This document shows, piece by piece, positions 1 through 12,754 of a DNA stretch of 64,000 nt. The notes beneath the pieces are model-generated. The model worked only from the letters and a program-made list of their open reading frames with translations. It ran no database searches and was not told the origin of the DNA. Source of the stretch: Chamaecyparis obtusa (taxonomy: Eukaryota; Streptophyta; Pinopsida; Cupressales; Cupressaceae); assembly GCA_027943335.1 (NCBI GenBank), contig BSBK01003256.1, positions 2,001,001-2,065,000 on the forward strand. The letters run 5' to 3'. How positions within the stretch are numbered: the stretch's first letter is position 1; each line of letters starts with the position of its first letter. The translations under genes and the position numbers were made by a program.

Positions 1-1
1 T

Positions 2-2185
2 TTGTACATTTCAGCAATAGATTCTTCCTTGGGGGCATTGTTGGCTCAATTGGATGACACTGGGAAAGAAAGGGCCATTTACTACATTATTCATACTCTA
101 GTATCTTATGAGATCAATTATAATAGAATTGAAAAATCTTGTCTTGCAGTAGTGTTTTCTTCCCAAAAGTTGTGACACTATATGCTTGCTCATACTATAC
201 ATTTGGTTGCAAAAATTGATCCTATTAAGTACTTTCTTAGTAAAGCTACCCTCACGGGTAGACTTTCTAAGTGGATGATGGTTTTATTTGAATTTGATAT
301 AGAGTACATTGAGCATAAGGCCATAAAGGGACAAGCCATTGCTAACCAGTTAGCTAATTTTCCAATTAAGGATAGTATGCCTATTCAAGTGGAATTCCGA
401 GATGAACACATACTGTATATGACCTCTCGCACTTGGCAGATGTTCTTTGATGGTTCCAACATGCAAAATGGATCAGGTGCCAAAGTATTATTTATCTCTC
501 CACATGGGTACAACATTCCAAAATCTTACAAACTTTTATTCCCATGTACAAATAATATTGCAGAATATGATGCTTTAACCAATGGATTGAAAATGGCTAT
601 AGAATGGAACATAACAGAGTTGCATGTCTTTGGGGATTCACAATTAATTATCAACCAAGTCAATGAGGAGTATCAAACCAAGGATGACAAGTTGATAGCT
701 TACAAAAAGATGGTTGATTCATTGAGACATTACTTTATACTTGTGACATTTCAACAAATCCCTAGAGCAGAAAACAAAGCTGCAAATGCTATGGCTACAT
801 TAGCTTCACTCCTACAGTTGGAACAGCACGAGTCTAGATTTGAATTCCTGGTGGAAGAGCTACACCATCCCATATTTGACTCCCTTGAAAGCCATGTCAT
901 TTGTACCCTTGTCACACATGAGTCTTCCCAATATGGTGCTATCTATTTGTATCTTCATGATGGCATCATCCCTAACACTTTCAACTGTTCTGAACACAGA
1001 AATCTCATCCGTAATGCCTCTCACCACACCCTTATTTCTGGTGATCTATATAGGAGGGGTTTAGATGGGACACTTCTTAGGTGATTAGAAAAGGAGGAAT
1101 CTGACCAAGCATTAGTTGACATCCTCAAGGGCATTTTTGGTGGACATTCCAATGGTCTTGCCATGGCCTGAAGGTTGTTTAGGGCAGGGTATTAATGGCC
1201 CACAATGCAAATGGATGCAATAGCTTTCTCTAAGTCTTGCAAGAAATGTCAAAAACATGGAAACCTAATTCATGCTCCAAGTAGGGAGCTAATTCCTTCT
1301 ATTTCTCATTGGTTGTTTCAACGCTGGGCCTTTGACCTTGTTGGGAAAATTCACCCCAACTCATCAGGTGGACATAAGTTTATTATTACAGCTACTAATT
1401 ATTTCATGAAATGGGTAGAGGTAGTACCTCTTTCTGTTGCCTCAGGTAAAATAGCTTCACTCTTTATTCTGAATCATATCATTTGTCAGTTTGGAGTGCC
1501 TTCTGATATTATCACTAATAATGGAGGTCAATTTAAGAATAAGGACCTAAAGCATCTTTGCAAAAAGTTTAAAATCAAACAAAATTGGTCCTCTATTTAC
1601 TTTCCATAGGGAAATGGACAAGCAAAAGCCTCTAATAAAACCATTCTCAAGATTCTTCATAGGACAATACACAACAATGGTAGGGATTGGAACTTGCAAA
1701 TCAATCCAGCATTATGGGCTTACAGAACAAGCATTCGCACACCTACAGGAGCCACTCCTTTTGCCCTTACCTATGGCGCTAAAGTAGTATTGCCTTTGGA
1801 AGTAGAGATCCCTTTACTCAGAGTCTCTCTCAAAGGTTTAGTAACAGATGAAGATTATTGTGCCATGAGGTTACAGGAATTAGAACTTCTAGATGAGAAG
1901 CGCAGGGCTTCATATGATCATATGAGAGTATATCAGAAGTGTATGTCCAAGGCATTCAACAAGAAGGGTCACCCTAGAGAATTTCAAATAGGTGATCTTG
2001 TTTTGCGAGAGAATTCTAAGAACCAACAGAACAGAAAACAAAAGGATAAATTCGAACCTAATTGGCTTGGGCCATATGTCATCACAGCTTCTTTTGGGAT
2101 AGGTGCTTATTTGTTATCTGATGAAGATGGAGAACAACTCCCTGAGCCCATCAACATCTTGCACCTCAAGAAGTTCTATCCTTAA
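2..2185 (+). pseudogene. Tat-1: Ty3/gypsy (Tat-type) pol 3' part, RNase H - archaeal-type RNase H - integrase
   Basis: One reading frame runs from the window edge to the stop after HLKKFYP, interrupted only by in-frame stops at 173 (TGA), 1082 (TGA), 1169 (TGA), 1193 (TAA) and 1607 (TAG). Domains in order: end of the RT-linked RNase H (AIYYI, then LVAKIDPIKYFL, to about 370); a second RNase H (FDGSN, NNIAEYDAL, FGDSQLII, about 430-830), the Tat-lineage mark; the integrase zinc finger (CKKCQ near 1240); the integrase core (AFDLVGKI, then ITNNGGQFKN, then GNGQAKASNKT); and a C-terminal domain (VLRENSKNQ, LGPYVI). The second catalytic Asp (usually DNG or DHG) is Asn and the catalytic Glu is Lys, so the integrase is dead. 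In the second RNase H the last acidic position reads AANAMA where AADAMA is usual. No chromodomain is seen. Gag, protease and most of RT lie left of the window. Confidence 0.93.
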
Positions 2186-2535
2186 TGCCCATTTTCTATC
2201 TGGGGACATATTTTGTGTATATTTTATGATCCTGAAAAAATACCAAAAAAATCCTAAAAAGCAAAAAAAAGTCCTGAAAAAAATATACAAAAAAATCAAA
2301 AAATAGCAAAAAATTAAAAAAGAAAAATATCCAAGTGGTGAAAACCTGGAAATAGGCACTACTTGAGGCCTTTGCACCCTTGTCTTTTAGCATGCATCTT
2401 CGACACTGAACCTTTCTTCATCATACCTTGACCTTATTTGACTTGGTTTGGAATTGGTCTTTGTTTTTGTCTAGGGGGCATAACTGTTCGCATAGGTCCT
2501 TTAGGTGCATTTGTCTCTTGGGGCATTTCACAACA

Positions 2536-2605
2536 GGTGCTTTTCAACACCACCCCAAATAGTGTTTTTCAACACTACCCTTGCATCAAGTGTTTCTTAA
2601 CACTT
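2536..2605 (+). other. Series of three short stem-loops in the Tat-1 3' region
   Basis: GGTG..CACC (2536-2551), AGTGTT-TTTC-AACACT (2561-2576) and AAGTGTT-TCTT-AACACTT (2588-2605) lie in a row. The second and third have perfect 6- and 7-bp stems with 4-nt loops. Units of the same size occur in the matching part of Tat-2. Confidence 0.7.
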
Positions 2606-3794
2606 ATTAGATGTCTTACCCAATAGTTTAGTCGATATAATACTCAAAGTTTGACTCTATGACCAACACACACACACTTAAACAATCAACTCATTGAGAT
2701 ATGTTGACTTTATTTTTCTTTGTGTGTTGTCTATGAGGATTTCTTTAATGAGTGGTTTCTCCCTGAGAATTTTTTGATGATGCATAGCTAGAAGACTGAG
2801 GTTATGAGAACATGTTTTATTTCTTTATCTACTTGTGGGTATATTTCATTGGTCCTAACTGTCATGAGCATTTATGCTGGTCTTACTTGACACTATGGAT
2901 TGACAAGGTATTATCCTTGACTGTTTTGCGAGTGCATGCTTCTAGCTATCCTAACTTTCATATGTCTTGATACAAGCATAATCTCACCATATCAAAATTT
3001 AGGTGATCTCAATGCATTAGTCATCTGGACCTACATCTCTTTGATGACTAGGTGAGATTCCCACATTTCTATCTGATAAAGATCATATTCATATCCACAT
3101 AGTTATGCTAGTGTGCATTGTATGATCTTATGGCACTACCTAACACTCAATGATGATAATTAGATGTCTATAGGCATTGTGACCTTGCAAGTCACCACTT
3201 TCATAGTAGCTTGCATTCTTAGGTTCATCATAGTTTAGTTTTTGCATCTTGCATATGGAGAGAGCTCTCCTTTTTATCACCTATGGACTAGTTGGTCAAC
3301 TGTGCTCATTTTTTTTTTCTTCTTGATCATATCTTTCATTTCAAGTCTTTCATATCACATCATTTTCTATTCATTTCAAGATCGAAACCAAAATCCGCAT
3401 TCACCTTGATCATCAAAATCACATTTCATTCTCTTATGTATAGTTGACTGACCTTTTGAGGCATAATTCTTTGATCTCTAATGGAATTTCTTCCTTTTCA
3501 TGTCTTTCAAACTTCTAGTCTTTCATTAACCCCATTTCTTTCTTCTAATTCATCCCTAGGGAATATTTTCACTACCTTATGGTTATCCTATTATCATTTG
3601 TCTTCGATTATGATTTCATTCTGATTTGATCAAATTTTTATCAATATGTTGTTCTCCTCTACCTGATTTCAATTTCGATTCTGAGGGGCAGTCTCTATGG
3701 GATTCACATCCCTGATTCTCTTGATTCTCTTGATTCAGACATCTTTTGTGAGCTTTTGCTCAAATTTGAGATTCTTATCTCTTACTTTGAATTT

Positions 3795-3950
3795 GATCCC
3801 AAATCGACCTCATGTTCAAAGGCCTTTGTTTATGTTAGTTCGGGTGTGATCCCGAATCGACCTCACATCTAAGTTGTTTTGTGATCCCAGATCGATCTCA
3901 CATTTCAATTCTTCTTTGACTACATGTGTTCCTAGATCGATCACACATTA
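3795..3950 (+). repeat. Four degenerate direct repeats (TGATCCCRAATCGACCTCA type) before the polypurine tract
   Basis: Copies start near 3795, 3847, 3882 and 3927, each with a core like GATCCCAAATCGACCTCA, later drifting to CCTAGATCGATCACACA. The core GATCGATC is palindromic in the later copies. They end just before the Tat-1 polypurine tract. Confidence 0.7.
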
Positions 3951-3953
3951 TTC

Positions 3954-3966
3954 AAAAAGGGGCAAA
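3954..3966 (+). promoter_or_regulatory. Tat-1 polypurine tract
   Basis: AAAAAGGGGCAAA lies directly against the TG of the 3' LTR. This is the plus-strand DNA priming site of reverse transcription. Tat-3 has CAAAGAGGGGCAAAA at the matching position. Confidence 0.8.
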
Positions 3967-5002
3967 TGTATGCACCCTAAAATGGTCGCCTAGACCTGGG
4001 GCCCCCATTTATCAATTTATCAAATCCCTGAATCAATATTTTCAAAAATCAACATTTTTTTTAACTATATCAATTTCCTTGATCAATCCTTGATCAAATC
4101 CTATTTCATCATTTTCGATTATATTCCTTGGGCTAACCATTTTATCCTAAGTCTTTATTTAATTAAAAGGAATATTTGCTCCCCTTTTATTAAATAAAAA
4201 AGCCCCCACTTTTCCCCTTATCCTAAGTTGCACAAATAAAGCATTATTCTTATCTTATAAAAAGGGAAAAAATAATTTTTGTCTCACATGGACATAAAGT
4301 AAATGCTCAACATAAAGTAAATGCTTCTAATTTTCTTATTGGAGGATATTTGTGCACAAGGATCAAGCTTCTATTTTTCTCCATCATTGATTAAGTATTT
4401 TTCCTCTTAATCTCAATGGTCCATTTCACCTCATTTCTTATAAAAGGAGAGCTCTCTCCTTCTTTTGGTATCTTTGTGTTTTATGCTAATGTTATGCTGT
4501 AGGTTTTCTAGGTCATTTTGGAGCTCTTTGAAGACACTTTTGCATCCGAGCTTTGAAGCCTTTTGTTGCATTTCATCTAGTTTCATATTTTCTTTCATAG
4601 TTGCATGATAATGGCATCCTTAGCTTATATTTCCTTTTTATGCAATAGATTAATCTAACATAGCCTAATTAGGAAGGTTGTAATCCTTTGTACTTTCCTT
4701 TCATAGCATAATTTGTACTTGCACTTTCATAGAGTAATTTGCATACTCATATAGGTTGCATTGCATTGCATTCATATTGATTTCATTGCAGATATTGGCA
4801 CTCTTGCCCTTGTCTTTGATTTGGAATCTCTCATTGTGTGGTTGACTAGCAAGGTCATATGCTTCATAGCTCTAGCTAAGAGCAAAATCTAAAATCTCGC
4901 AACTCTATGCATAGAGAACTATGGATCGATTTGTGAGGGCTCATTCTTGAGTTTTCTTGCATGTAAGAATTCATAGAAGTGTGGTCACATTTTCACCATA
5001 CA
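3967..5002 (+). mobile_element. Tat-1 3' LTR (1036 bp)
   Basis: It begins TGTATGCACCC straight after the polypurine tract and ends TTTCACCATACA, giving a 6-bp terminal inverted repeat TGTATG/CATACA. A TATA-like motif (TTATAAAAGGAGAG) sits near 4438. The 5 bases after the LTR (CTATA, 5003-5007) would be one copy of the target duplication; its partner lies outside the window. The 5' end is well supported by the tract; the 3' end rests on the inverted repeat. Confidence 0.8.
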
Positions 5003-8000
5003 CTATATATTGACAAAATTTAAACTTTTGACTCTTTAAGGTAATTCATGTAGATACTCAGAAATTATAAAATAGATAGTCAAGCTTCCTTGTCAAACAC
5101 ACCTTTACACTTCATCTATTTTAGCTAGCTTTTTCAATCTCTCAATAGCATAAACAAACATGCATTTCCAATCTGTTGGGTAATCTTGAAAATAGAATAA
5201 ATAATTCAGAATAAACTTTGATAGTTCAGCCAATACAATTTCTAATAAAGAGTCATAGATTTCCCCTATGAAACATATTTAGTTTAAAATTACCATGAGA
5301 AATAAATTTTATGAAAAATGAAGAGATCCAAGACTAACTAAATGATTGTGTGATCTACTCTAAGACAAGCCAATCTATACTTCAAGAACTAGCTCTCGTA
5401 AATTTGAGTATATCTTGCTTCCATATTTTCATGATTTAACATTATTATAAAAGAAATTGTGAACGACTATAAATGAAAGGAATATTTGATGTATTCTATC
5501 TAATTTTGAACAAGAAATCTTATATTGCTAAATGAAAAATAAATATTGATCATATTTCCTTAGAAAAAATTAATTTAAAAAAGATAATTTAGAAAATATC
5601 AACATTTTAAGGTAAACATTATGAAAATACTATTCAGGTTCAATTCAATTTCCCCTTAAATCTTGCAAACAACATAAAACTAGGGGCAGGGATGAAATAC
5701 CCCATCCTATCATATTTTCCTAATTATTTTAAGATGATTTTGATGGGCTTTTTCCTCGATCTAATGGTATAGTGTGTAAAGAGAATATATTTCTATATGA
5801 AATTTCATATTTTACTTTGACTATAGTTAGAATAGATTTCTCATTTGCCAACAATCAATATTTGATCTTTAAATTTTCTATTCATGAACTCTTAGGTGAA
5901 TCTTCCACTTCTATCTCCAAAAATGAATTAAAAATACAAGTGATTTGAAATCCAATTTATTAAATCAACTTTTTTTAGAGCCCATCCTGATCTACTTCCA
6001 AATAGTCATTCTCAACTAATATAATGTAGAAAACTAGAGTTGATTTCCACCATTAATCCTATGAATCAAGTTTTATAGCTTTAGATATAAGAAAATGTCA
6101 TTAGAATAATTTCTTATACTATCCACTTTGAGATAAAATTATATAATAAGAAAAAAAAATAGAATGGTAAGATGGAAATAGGGTTCACTAGCCTATATAG
6201 GAAAACTAGGAAACTTAGGCTTATTTTGCAATCACTACATGTTAGGAAGGAAAATGACTTCCTAGGCTTAAGGGAGACACAAGTGCTAAATATGTGTAAG
6301 GTTTTCCTTTTATATATGTATTTTTTATTGTGTAAGAAGAAATAAGGATATGTGAAGGAGCAAGGAAGGTTTTCTAATATGTAGAGAAAATAGTAGACTA
6401 CATAACCTAGATCTCAAGCCAAATCTGAGAGGCCAACATAGAGACTAACATGTACACAAAATTTGATCCTAAAATGCCTGTCAAGGGTGAGTTGGAGTGT
6501 AGGGGGTGACTTGGATTGCCCCTAATGCTAGGAAGCACACTTGATCAGATAAAAGGAGGTGGAGAAGCTATAGATATTTCTATAACTAAATGAAAAACTA
6601 TGTCACCTATTACCATCACACATAAAATTGGAAGAATGTTAGGATAACGTGGTTGTCCTTAGTCAAACTTTGTTTATGATTTAACCTTGAAATTGCATGA
6701 AAGGAAAGGAAACATGTTGTCAATAGAAGAGGCTTGATAAGTTTCTTATACCTTGATGATGCAAGTGCTTCCTAAAATGAAATTTCAAGTGTTGATGCTA
6801 TAGCATGACTCCATAAAGACCTAAGATGACATCACAAAAGATATTCTTGCATAAAAATTCCTAGGCTTTCTACCATGAAGAGGTGAATGCTTGAATATGC
6901 TTAATTGCAAGTATTGAAATCTTGATAAGGATGAGATTCCAAAGATTATTGATTCCTTGACTAATTCCTTATCTCCCTTTTTGTTGTGTGTTTGTGTGTG
7001 TCCAACTACAAGAGGTAACATTAATTTTATACCTCTTGGTGCAGGGCACTTGTTTGACCTTACAACTCCATGCATAGGAAAAGGTGGTGCAGATAAGGAA
7101 GAGAAAAAGGTGGTGAAGATAAGGAAGATGAAGACAATGAATATTTCCTAGGTCTTTTCTTAAGGACACAATGATCAATAAGATTATTCTTTTGTAAAGA
7201 GGCTTCTAAAGCCATTTTTGTGCATAATATGTAAAAACTCCAAGATTGGAAAATATAGCCAATAAGGAGTCATGTAAGGCTTAGAAGGATAGGCTTAGGG
7301 CTATGTCATCTATCAAAGGTCAGGAAAAGACCATTTTTTTAATTCCTATAGGAGGTTAGTTGTTAGACATCTAGTTGTTGAGTTGACAACTTTTTTGTCA
7401 ACTTGACAACATTTGATCACTTTTGCAAAAAAGGTTATAAGGAAGGTAGTTAAGTGGTTAAAGGGTAGTTAGAAAGTCCCCCAAGAATGGGACACACAAT
7501 ATATGGTTGAGAGACAATTCCTAAAAAATAGAGAAGAGGAGAAATGCATAATGAGCATTCTTGGAATGGACAAACTGGACTGTATTCTTGAAAATATGGA
7601 GTAGAGTTTAATAGAGTTTTGTTGTTTTTTAATTGGATACCATGAGTCACATTGTTTATGCATAGTGATCCAGAGTGTTGTCTCCTTCAGTTTTGTTTTC
7701 TCTAAATCTATCTTTTCATCTTTGTGTTGGGTTATTATAAACTGCATTGTGGTAGTGATTTATTAGTCACATATTTCTTGTTTAAAATGGAGTATCTAAG
7801 GTTCCACAACCTTATGCTACCACAGTCCTTCATGGTATGTGTATTATATGTTTTGTTCGTATCATTTGTGTAGATAAAATTGATAAAGGAGGGACCCACA
7901 CCCATGGATAGTGAATTGGTTGATGGGAAATGCATTGAAAATAAAAGAATATTGTCTCAAAAAAAATACTCTCAGTGCGGGGAAAATATCTTTCCAACCA

Positions 8001-10200
8001 ATCGTTGGATATTTTTCATCTTTTGGTATGTTTTTTGAATCCCAATTTTTCCCATCCTCAACGGAGAGATCAATAATTTTTGTTTCTACTCAAAATTTAT
8101 GGCCCTCTATGTATGGGTATGTCAAAGAAGACAACAAGAAGATATAATTTGAGTATTTATTTCCAAACTTTTGCCTAATAGATCTAGTGGATGGGAAAGT
8201 GTATGGATAGAGTCTAGAATGATATTAGGGATTTTTTTTGATGAGAAAACAAAAATCCTAAATGTTTAAGGGGAGTGGTTTAAGTGACTGTCCCAAGTAT
8301 GGACTCAAGAGATGCAGAGTTACTGTCTTTTAGGACAGAAACCCTTAGTTGGTGTGGGAACAATGTCGGAAGCAATGAATCTTGTCTGAGCACTTGAATG
8401 GTTTGAAGGGAAGTGGAGGTGTCGAATAGTTATTGGACCATCAGTTGGTCTTGTAAGTTGGTTGAGGCCTTGAATCTACTCTTGACTTAGAGGTTCTTGG
8501 AGTTTTGATAGTAGACATTGGAAACTAAACATAGTTTTGTAGAAGCTTGAAGCACTTTGATATTTCCACTCACATTACCTCTCTAGGCATTTTAGGGCAC
8601 AAAACTCAAATAAGGTCAAAAAGGATTTTAAATCCTACCCAAAATCATAATACCTCTCTCTAATTGAAATTTGGGCCCAAGATAACATGTAAGGAGTGCC
8701 TCCCAAAGTAGGGAGTAGCCTAGGTTTCCCATACACTCAAGGTCACCCTTTACAAAGTAATTAGGGCTTAAATTTTAATCAAGGGTCAATATGGTCATGG
8801 GGATTCTAAAAATGTGTATCAAATTAGGGTGCAAAAAATGGTAGTGTGTAAAATACCACCAATAGCACAAAATAGGGCCTAAGTAAATAAGAGATAATTT
8901 TTTAATGAAATAATTAAAGAGGGCACACCTATAGTTTAGGGCCCATGTTAATTAAATGGAGAAAAGACACTTAAATACATAGAAAAAGACCTATAATGAA
9001 TATAATAATTTATACACACTAAAATGGGAACTACAAAAGTGTATAATTAGAAACACTTAAGAAGTTCATACAATTTATGATGCTACATTTAGCCTCCACT
9101 TTAGTGGGGTTATGGGTTTACACTCATATGCACAATAAAGTAAAAGAAAGAGATATGATAGAGAGAAGATGAGATCATATGAAATAATTAAAGAGGTAAT
9201 ACATCACTAAGTTTAAGGGAAGACCTCAAACCAAGGATCTTAACTCACACAATCATCTTCAAGGGCACACAATATTGAACAAACAAAATACTAAGAGGGG
9301 GCTATGCATCAATATTCTCTCATACTTATAGATTTACTTTACTTACTGCAACATTCATCAATCATACCATTTAGAAAATAAATGAACATGGTGGAACACC
9401 AAATTTTTATCATGGAAAGCCCAAATGTAAAAAACCACAAAGAGGGTTACCTCTCAATATCGTATAACTAGATATCTAATATTACAATACTTACTACACA
9501 AAACACTACCATAGGGCTCACTACCCAAAGAAAGAGAAATGCTCACTACCAAGAAGAGAACACAAAAATGAATTGCTACATATACATCTAATTTATGTTG
9601 AAGTTAGTTCCCATGTAATATAGATTTTGAATACTTCATTGGTCCTTTTATTGTTCTCACAACCTTCTGCAAGAAAACTTTTTAAAAATTATATCTTCTC
9701 TTTTCACATATTTGCTCACACATCTCTGTTTCCTTCAATACATGCATATACATATATATGGAGTCCAACACTAATTTCATGTCAGCTAAACACACTATAA
9801 CCAAGTAGTCAACTTAATTAAATCATTACACATTTCATTCCAAGTCTAATCCAAGTTAGCCTTCATGCATCAGCTAAAAAATTTATCAAAATCATATCCA
9901 GTTATTTTTACACACTTTTTCCAGTCCTTAATCCTATCCCAAATTTATAGAACTAAAATCATTCATGTGATGAAAAGAGGACCAACTAACCAATTGTCTT
10001 GTTTGAAAGAAACAAAGTATCTAGTAGACTGAGTTACCAAACCAATAAACCAATCTAAATTTTGTACCAAAATTAATGAACATTTTAATATAGGTATATA
10101 ATGGATACCAAAACATATTATCCAAAATTCATAACCATAATTATCTATTTGAGAAAAATACTATTAACTATATCTTAGTATGTATGAAAGAATAAGTCAG
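5003..10200. other. Unassigned AT-rich intergenic DNA
   Basis: About 5.2 kb with no ORF above 92 codons, none with a recognisable domain, and none with a coding-like run on both sides of a stop. I see no LTR ends, target duplications or tandem repeats that I can defend. It could be heavily eroded transposon or unique spacer. Confidence 0.6.
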
Positions 10201-10440
10201 CAACAATGTGTTGACATCAATGACAACCAAAACAATAATCTCCTTCATCAATGACAAAATTATCCCCCTTTTTCCTTGATGGAAACATACAAAAATAAAA
10301 AATAAAAAAATTCCATCATGAGTACCAAAAACTCACCCTTAATTTGCTATCTTTTATTTTCTTTTTATCAATTGTTTTTCCCTTTTTCTTTCTCCATTAT
10401 TCTCCCCTTCTCCATCAAGGACAAAGGGTATCAAGAAGAT
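10201..10440 (-). mobile_element. Eroded copia LTR end and polypurine tract remnant
   Basis: On the plus strand, GTGTTGACATCAATGACAA (from about 10208) followed by AATAATCTCC and TATCCCCC...TTGATGGAAACAT matches in order the 3' LTR edge and polypurine tract of Copia-1 (16735-16850). A second pyrimidine tract (CCATTATTCTCCCCTTCTCC, near 10394) resembles the extra polypurine tracts of that family. No coding region or second LTR remains. Confidence 0.5.
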
Positions 10441-11441
10441 GTAATTAAAAAGAACTTTATTTACCTTTAGGAAAGATCTCCTCTTATTTAGCTATGAGTT
10501 TTGGATGATATAATTTGTGGTGGTTGTATTGCATTTAGCAATATTGAACTCAAAGAGTTACATTGTGCCAATACATAAAGTACATTGTGAAGATCATGTG
10601 GATAAGTTAGGTCTAATTCCTATTTTTCTGCGTCATACACCATACTAAGATAATATTCCAATTTAGCTTCTACAATCTCTTTGACTATCATAAAGGTACC
10701 AACAAAGTCATCTCTTCTCTTTTGTGTTTTTAGCAGTTCAGGTCTCGGGTGGGTGCAAAAAGTTGGGTCCCAATTCGATGAAAGTCTTTGGGAGGGAAAA
10801 ATTGCCCCAAGAAATGGGCAGCCCATTTTTAAGAAATAGGTGCCCATTTAGCTTCAGGCACCCCACCCATGAAAATTCAAATGGGTGCCCATTTACGTGT
10901 GGGTGCCCGATTTGTAAATGTGTTTATTTTAATTTTTTAAACCAATTTGTTATCCATTCTTACTATTTACAAAATGAGCTAGTGATTTTGAGCCTACAGG
11001 TGTCTGATTTCAGCATCAACAATGATTCCCTTAGTCATAAATTTTTCACATTCCAAGTACGTACATTTATTTATTTTATATTATTATTCATTTTTGTTAA
11101 ATTTGTATTTTTTTAAAGTACTTTATTATTATTATTTAATTCATTAACATGTAATTGTATGTAAAAGCCTTAAATTTGTTTTTTTTAAATAGTGAAGAAA
11201 AAAATTAATTTTATGTTAAAATAGTTACTTTTTAAGTTTTCATTTTTAGTTTGTAAAACATTATAAAACAAGAAAAATAGAAAACCATTAAAACTTAAAA
11301 GCCTAGGTAGAAAACAAAAACAAAAATGTAATTTTTTAAATACATAAACTAGATGAAATGTAAAGCCTAGACACAATGGAAACCTTTTAAATTTACATAA
11401 ACTCTAAAAACTACGGTCCAAAAAAAACCCTAGATAGTAAA
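10441..11441. other. Unassigned DNA with a GGGTGCCC word cluster
   Basis: At 10740-10920 the local GC rises and GGGTGCCC, GTGCCCATTTA and the inverse GGCACCC recur several times within 180 bp, in both orientations, which looks like transposon subterminal repeats. Terminal inverted repeats and target duplications were not found. The rest (10921-11441) is AT-rich, with a 130-codon ORF crossing the cluster that shows no domain. Confidence 0.4.

Positions 11442-11507
<66 letters not shown>
11442..11507. repeat. (CT)n microsatellite
   Basis: A nearly perfect CT run with one G interruption at 11451. Confidence 0.97.
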
Positions 11508-11509
<2 letters not shown>

Positions 11510-12480
11510 GTATGTATAGGATCATGGTGTACCAAACTAGACCCTTAAGTGGCAATGAAAATTCAGAAAATTAGAGTTAGGCAAGTTAACACAAAAATTT
11601 GAACAAGTTATCAATCTTAAATAAAAAATATGTAAGAAGAGAATCTGTATAAAATTGAATGAAGTTTCTAAGCTACTAGCCCTTTTTTGGAAAAAAAAAA
11701 TATTCTATATGGTGAAAATAACAAATTTCAATGTAGTAGTAAAAAAAATTTAGGGAAAAGATAAGAAGTAGGTGTATGTCTGAACACCTTAAACACAATC
11801 AAATGATAATATTTTTAAAAATATTTTAGATATAAGTAGTAGACTCATTTCAGATGTGATGCATATTTTTCAAAAAAAATTCCAAGTAAATAAATAATTA
11901 TGATTTTTCTACTATAATTTTTACAAAATATAAAAACTCGCATGTCTCACCACCTTAACTTAGTCTAAACTTCATCAAATTGAAAAAAAAATTCTTATAG
12001 TAGGAGAAACATAGAATGTGACACATATTTTAGATTTCAAAAATGTTATATCTTTTGAAAGGTATAGCTATTTTACAATCAGTATATCAATCAAGACTTT
12101 AGAGGTAACTCAATTAGAAAATAAGTAATAATTACTTATTCAACTCAAAATTTTATAGAAATTATATTGATAGAAAGATGAGAATATCCTTGAGAAACCC
12201 TTTTTGTTTCATCAAATTCAAGTGAAAAAAAAGTCAGCTACATGGTCAAAGTCTAGAGATCAGAGGAAGTATAGAAAACATAGTTTTGGTGTTGACCATC
12301 AAAGTTTGACATCCCCATGACAAAACCCAAGGCAAGTCCCAAAGAAAATCTTCAGGCGTGTTAGAGCTAATGTGTATCTCAAAGGTATTGGGTATCTGAT
12401 AGGTATCAAATACTCGATGTAAATCAGATACATGATATAGTTGAATAAATAAAAGAAATAAAGTATATATCATAACTATA
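11508..12480. other. Unassigned AT-rich spacer
   Basis: I see no gene, LTR end or ordered repeat here. Confidence 0.6.
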
Positions 12481-12680
12481 TAATAAATTATAATATTATA
12501 CTATATATATAATTGAGCTATATTATATATAATATAATATAATATCATATCATATAATAGATATTATATATTATATATTATATTATAATATTATATTTAA
12601 TATATTATATGATATAATATATATTATATATTGTATATTATTTAATAAATTATGATAATGTATGTTATATAATATATAAA
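12481..12680. repeat. AT-rich low-complexity tract (TATA/ATAT words)
   Basis: Almost pure A/T built from TATATTATA and ATAATATAAT words, with many short self-complementary stretches. Confidence 0.9.
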
Positions 12681-12705
12681 GTGTTTTTTTCAATTTCTAA
12701 CATTG

Positions 12706-12707
<2 letters not shown>

Positions 12708-12751
<44 letters not shown>
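12708..12751. repeat. (TC)n microsatellite
   Basis: A pure TC run forming the left border of the minisatellite that follows. The translated SLSLSL frame through it is not a gene. Confidence 0.95.

Positions 12752-12754
<3 letters not shown>

Larger units (their letters stand above)
2186..3953 (+). other. Tat-1 3' noncoding region between integrase and 3' LTR
   Basis: There is no credible ORF. Directly after the integrase stop comes an A-rich stretch (about 2225-2330) with repeated CCTGAAAAAA and CCTAAAAA words, then a box at 2331-2365 built on GTGGTGAAAACCTGG and AATAGGCACTA, a three-member stem-loop series (2536-2605), and about 1.2 kb of T/C-rich sequence ending in four degenerate repeats before the polypurine tract. 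The same order (A-rich run, GGTGAAAAC box, stem-loops) recurs in minus-strand Tat-2 near 44475-45300, so this layout belongs to the element family. Confidence 0.75.

Noticed and set aside
6821..8147. Several 60-92 codon ORFs on both strands
   Set aside because: No domain, overlapping on opposite strands, and at lengths expected by chance in AT-rich DNA.
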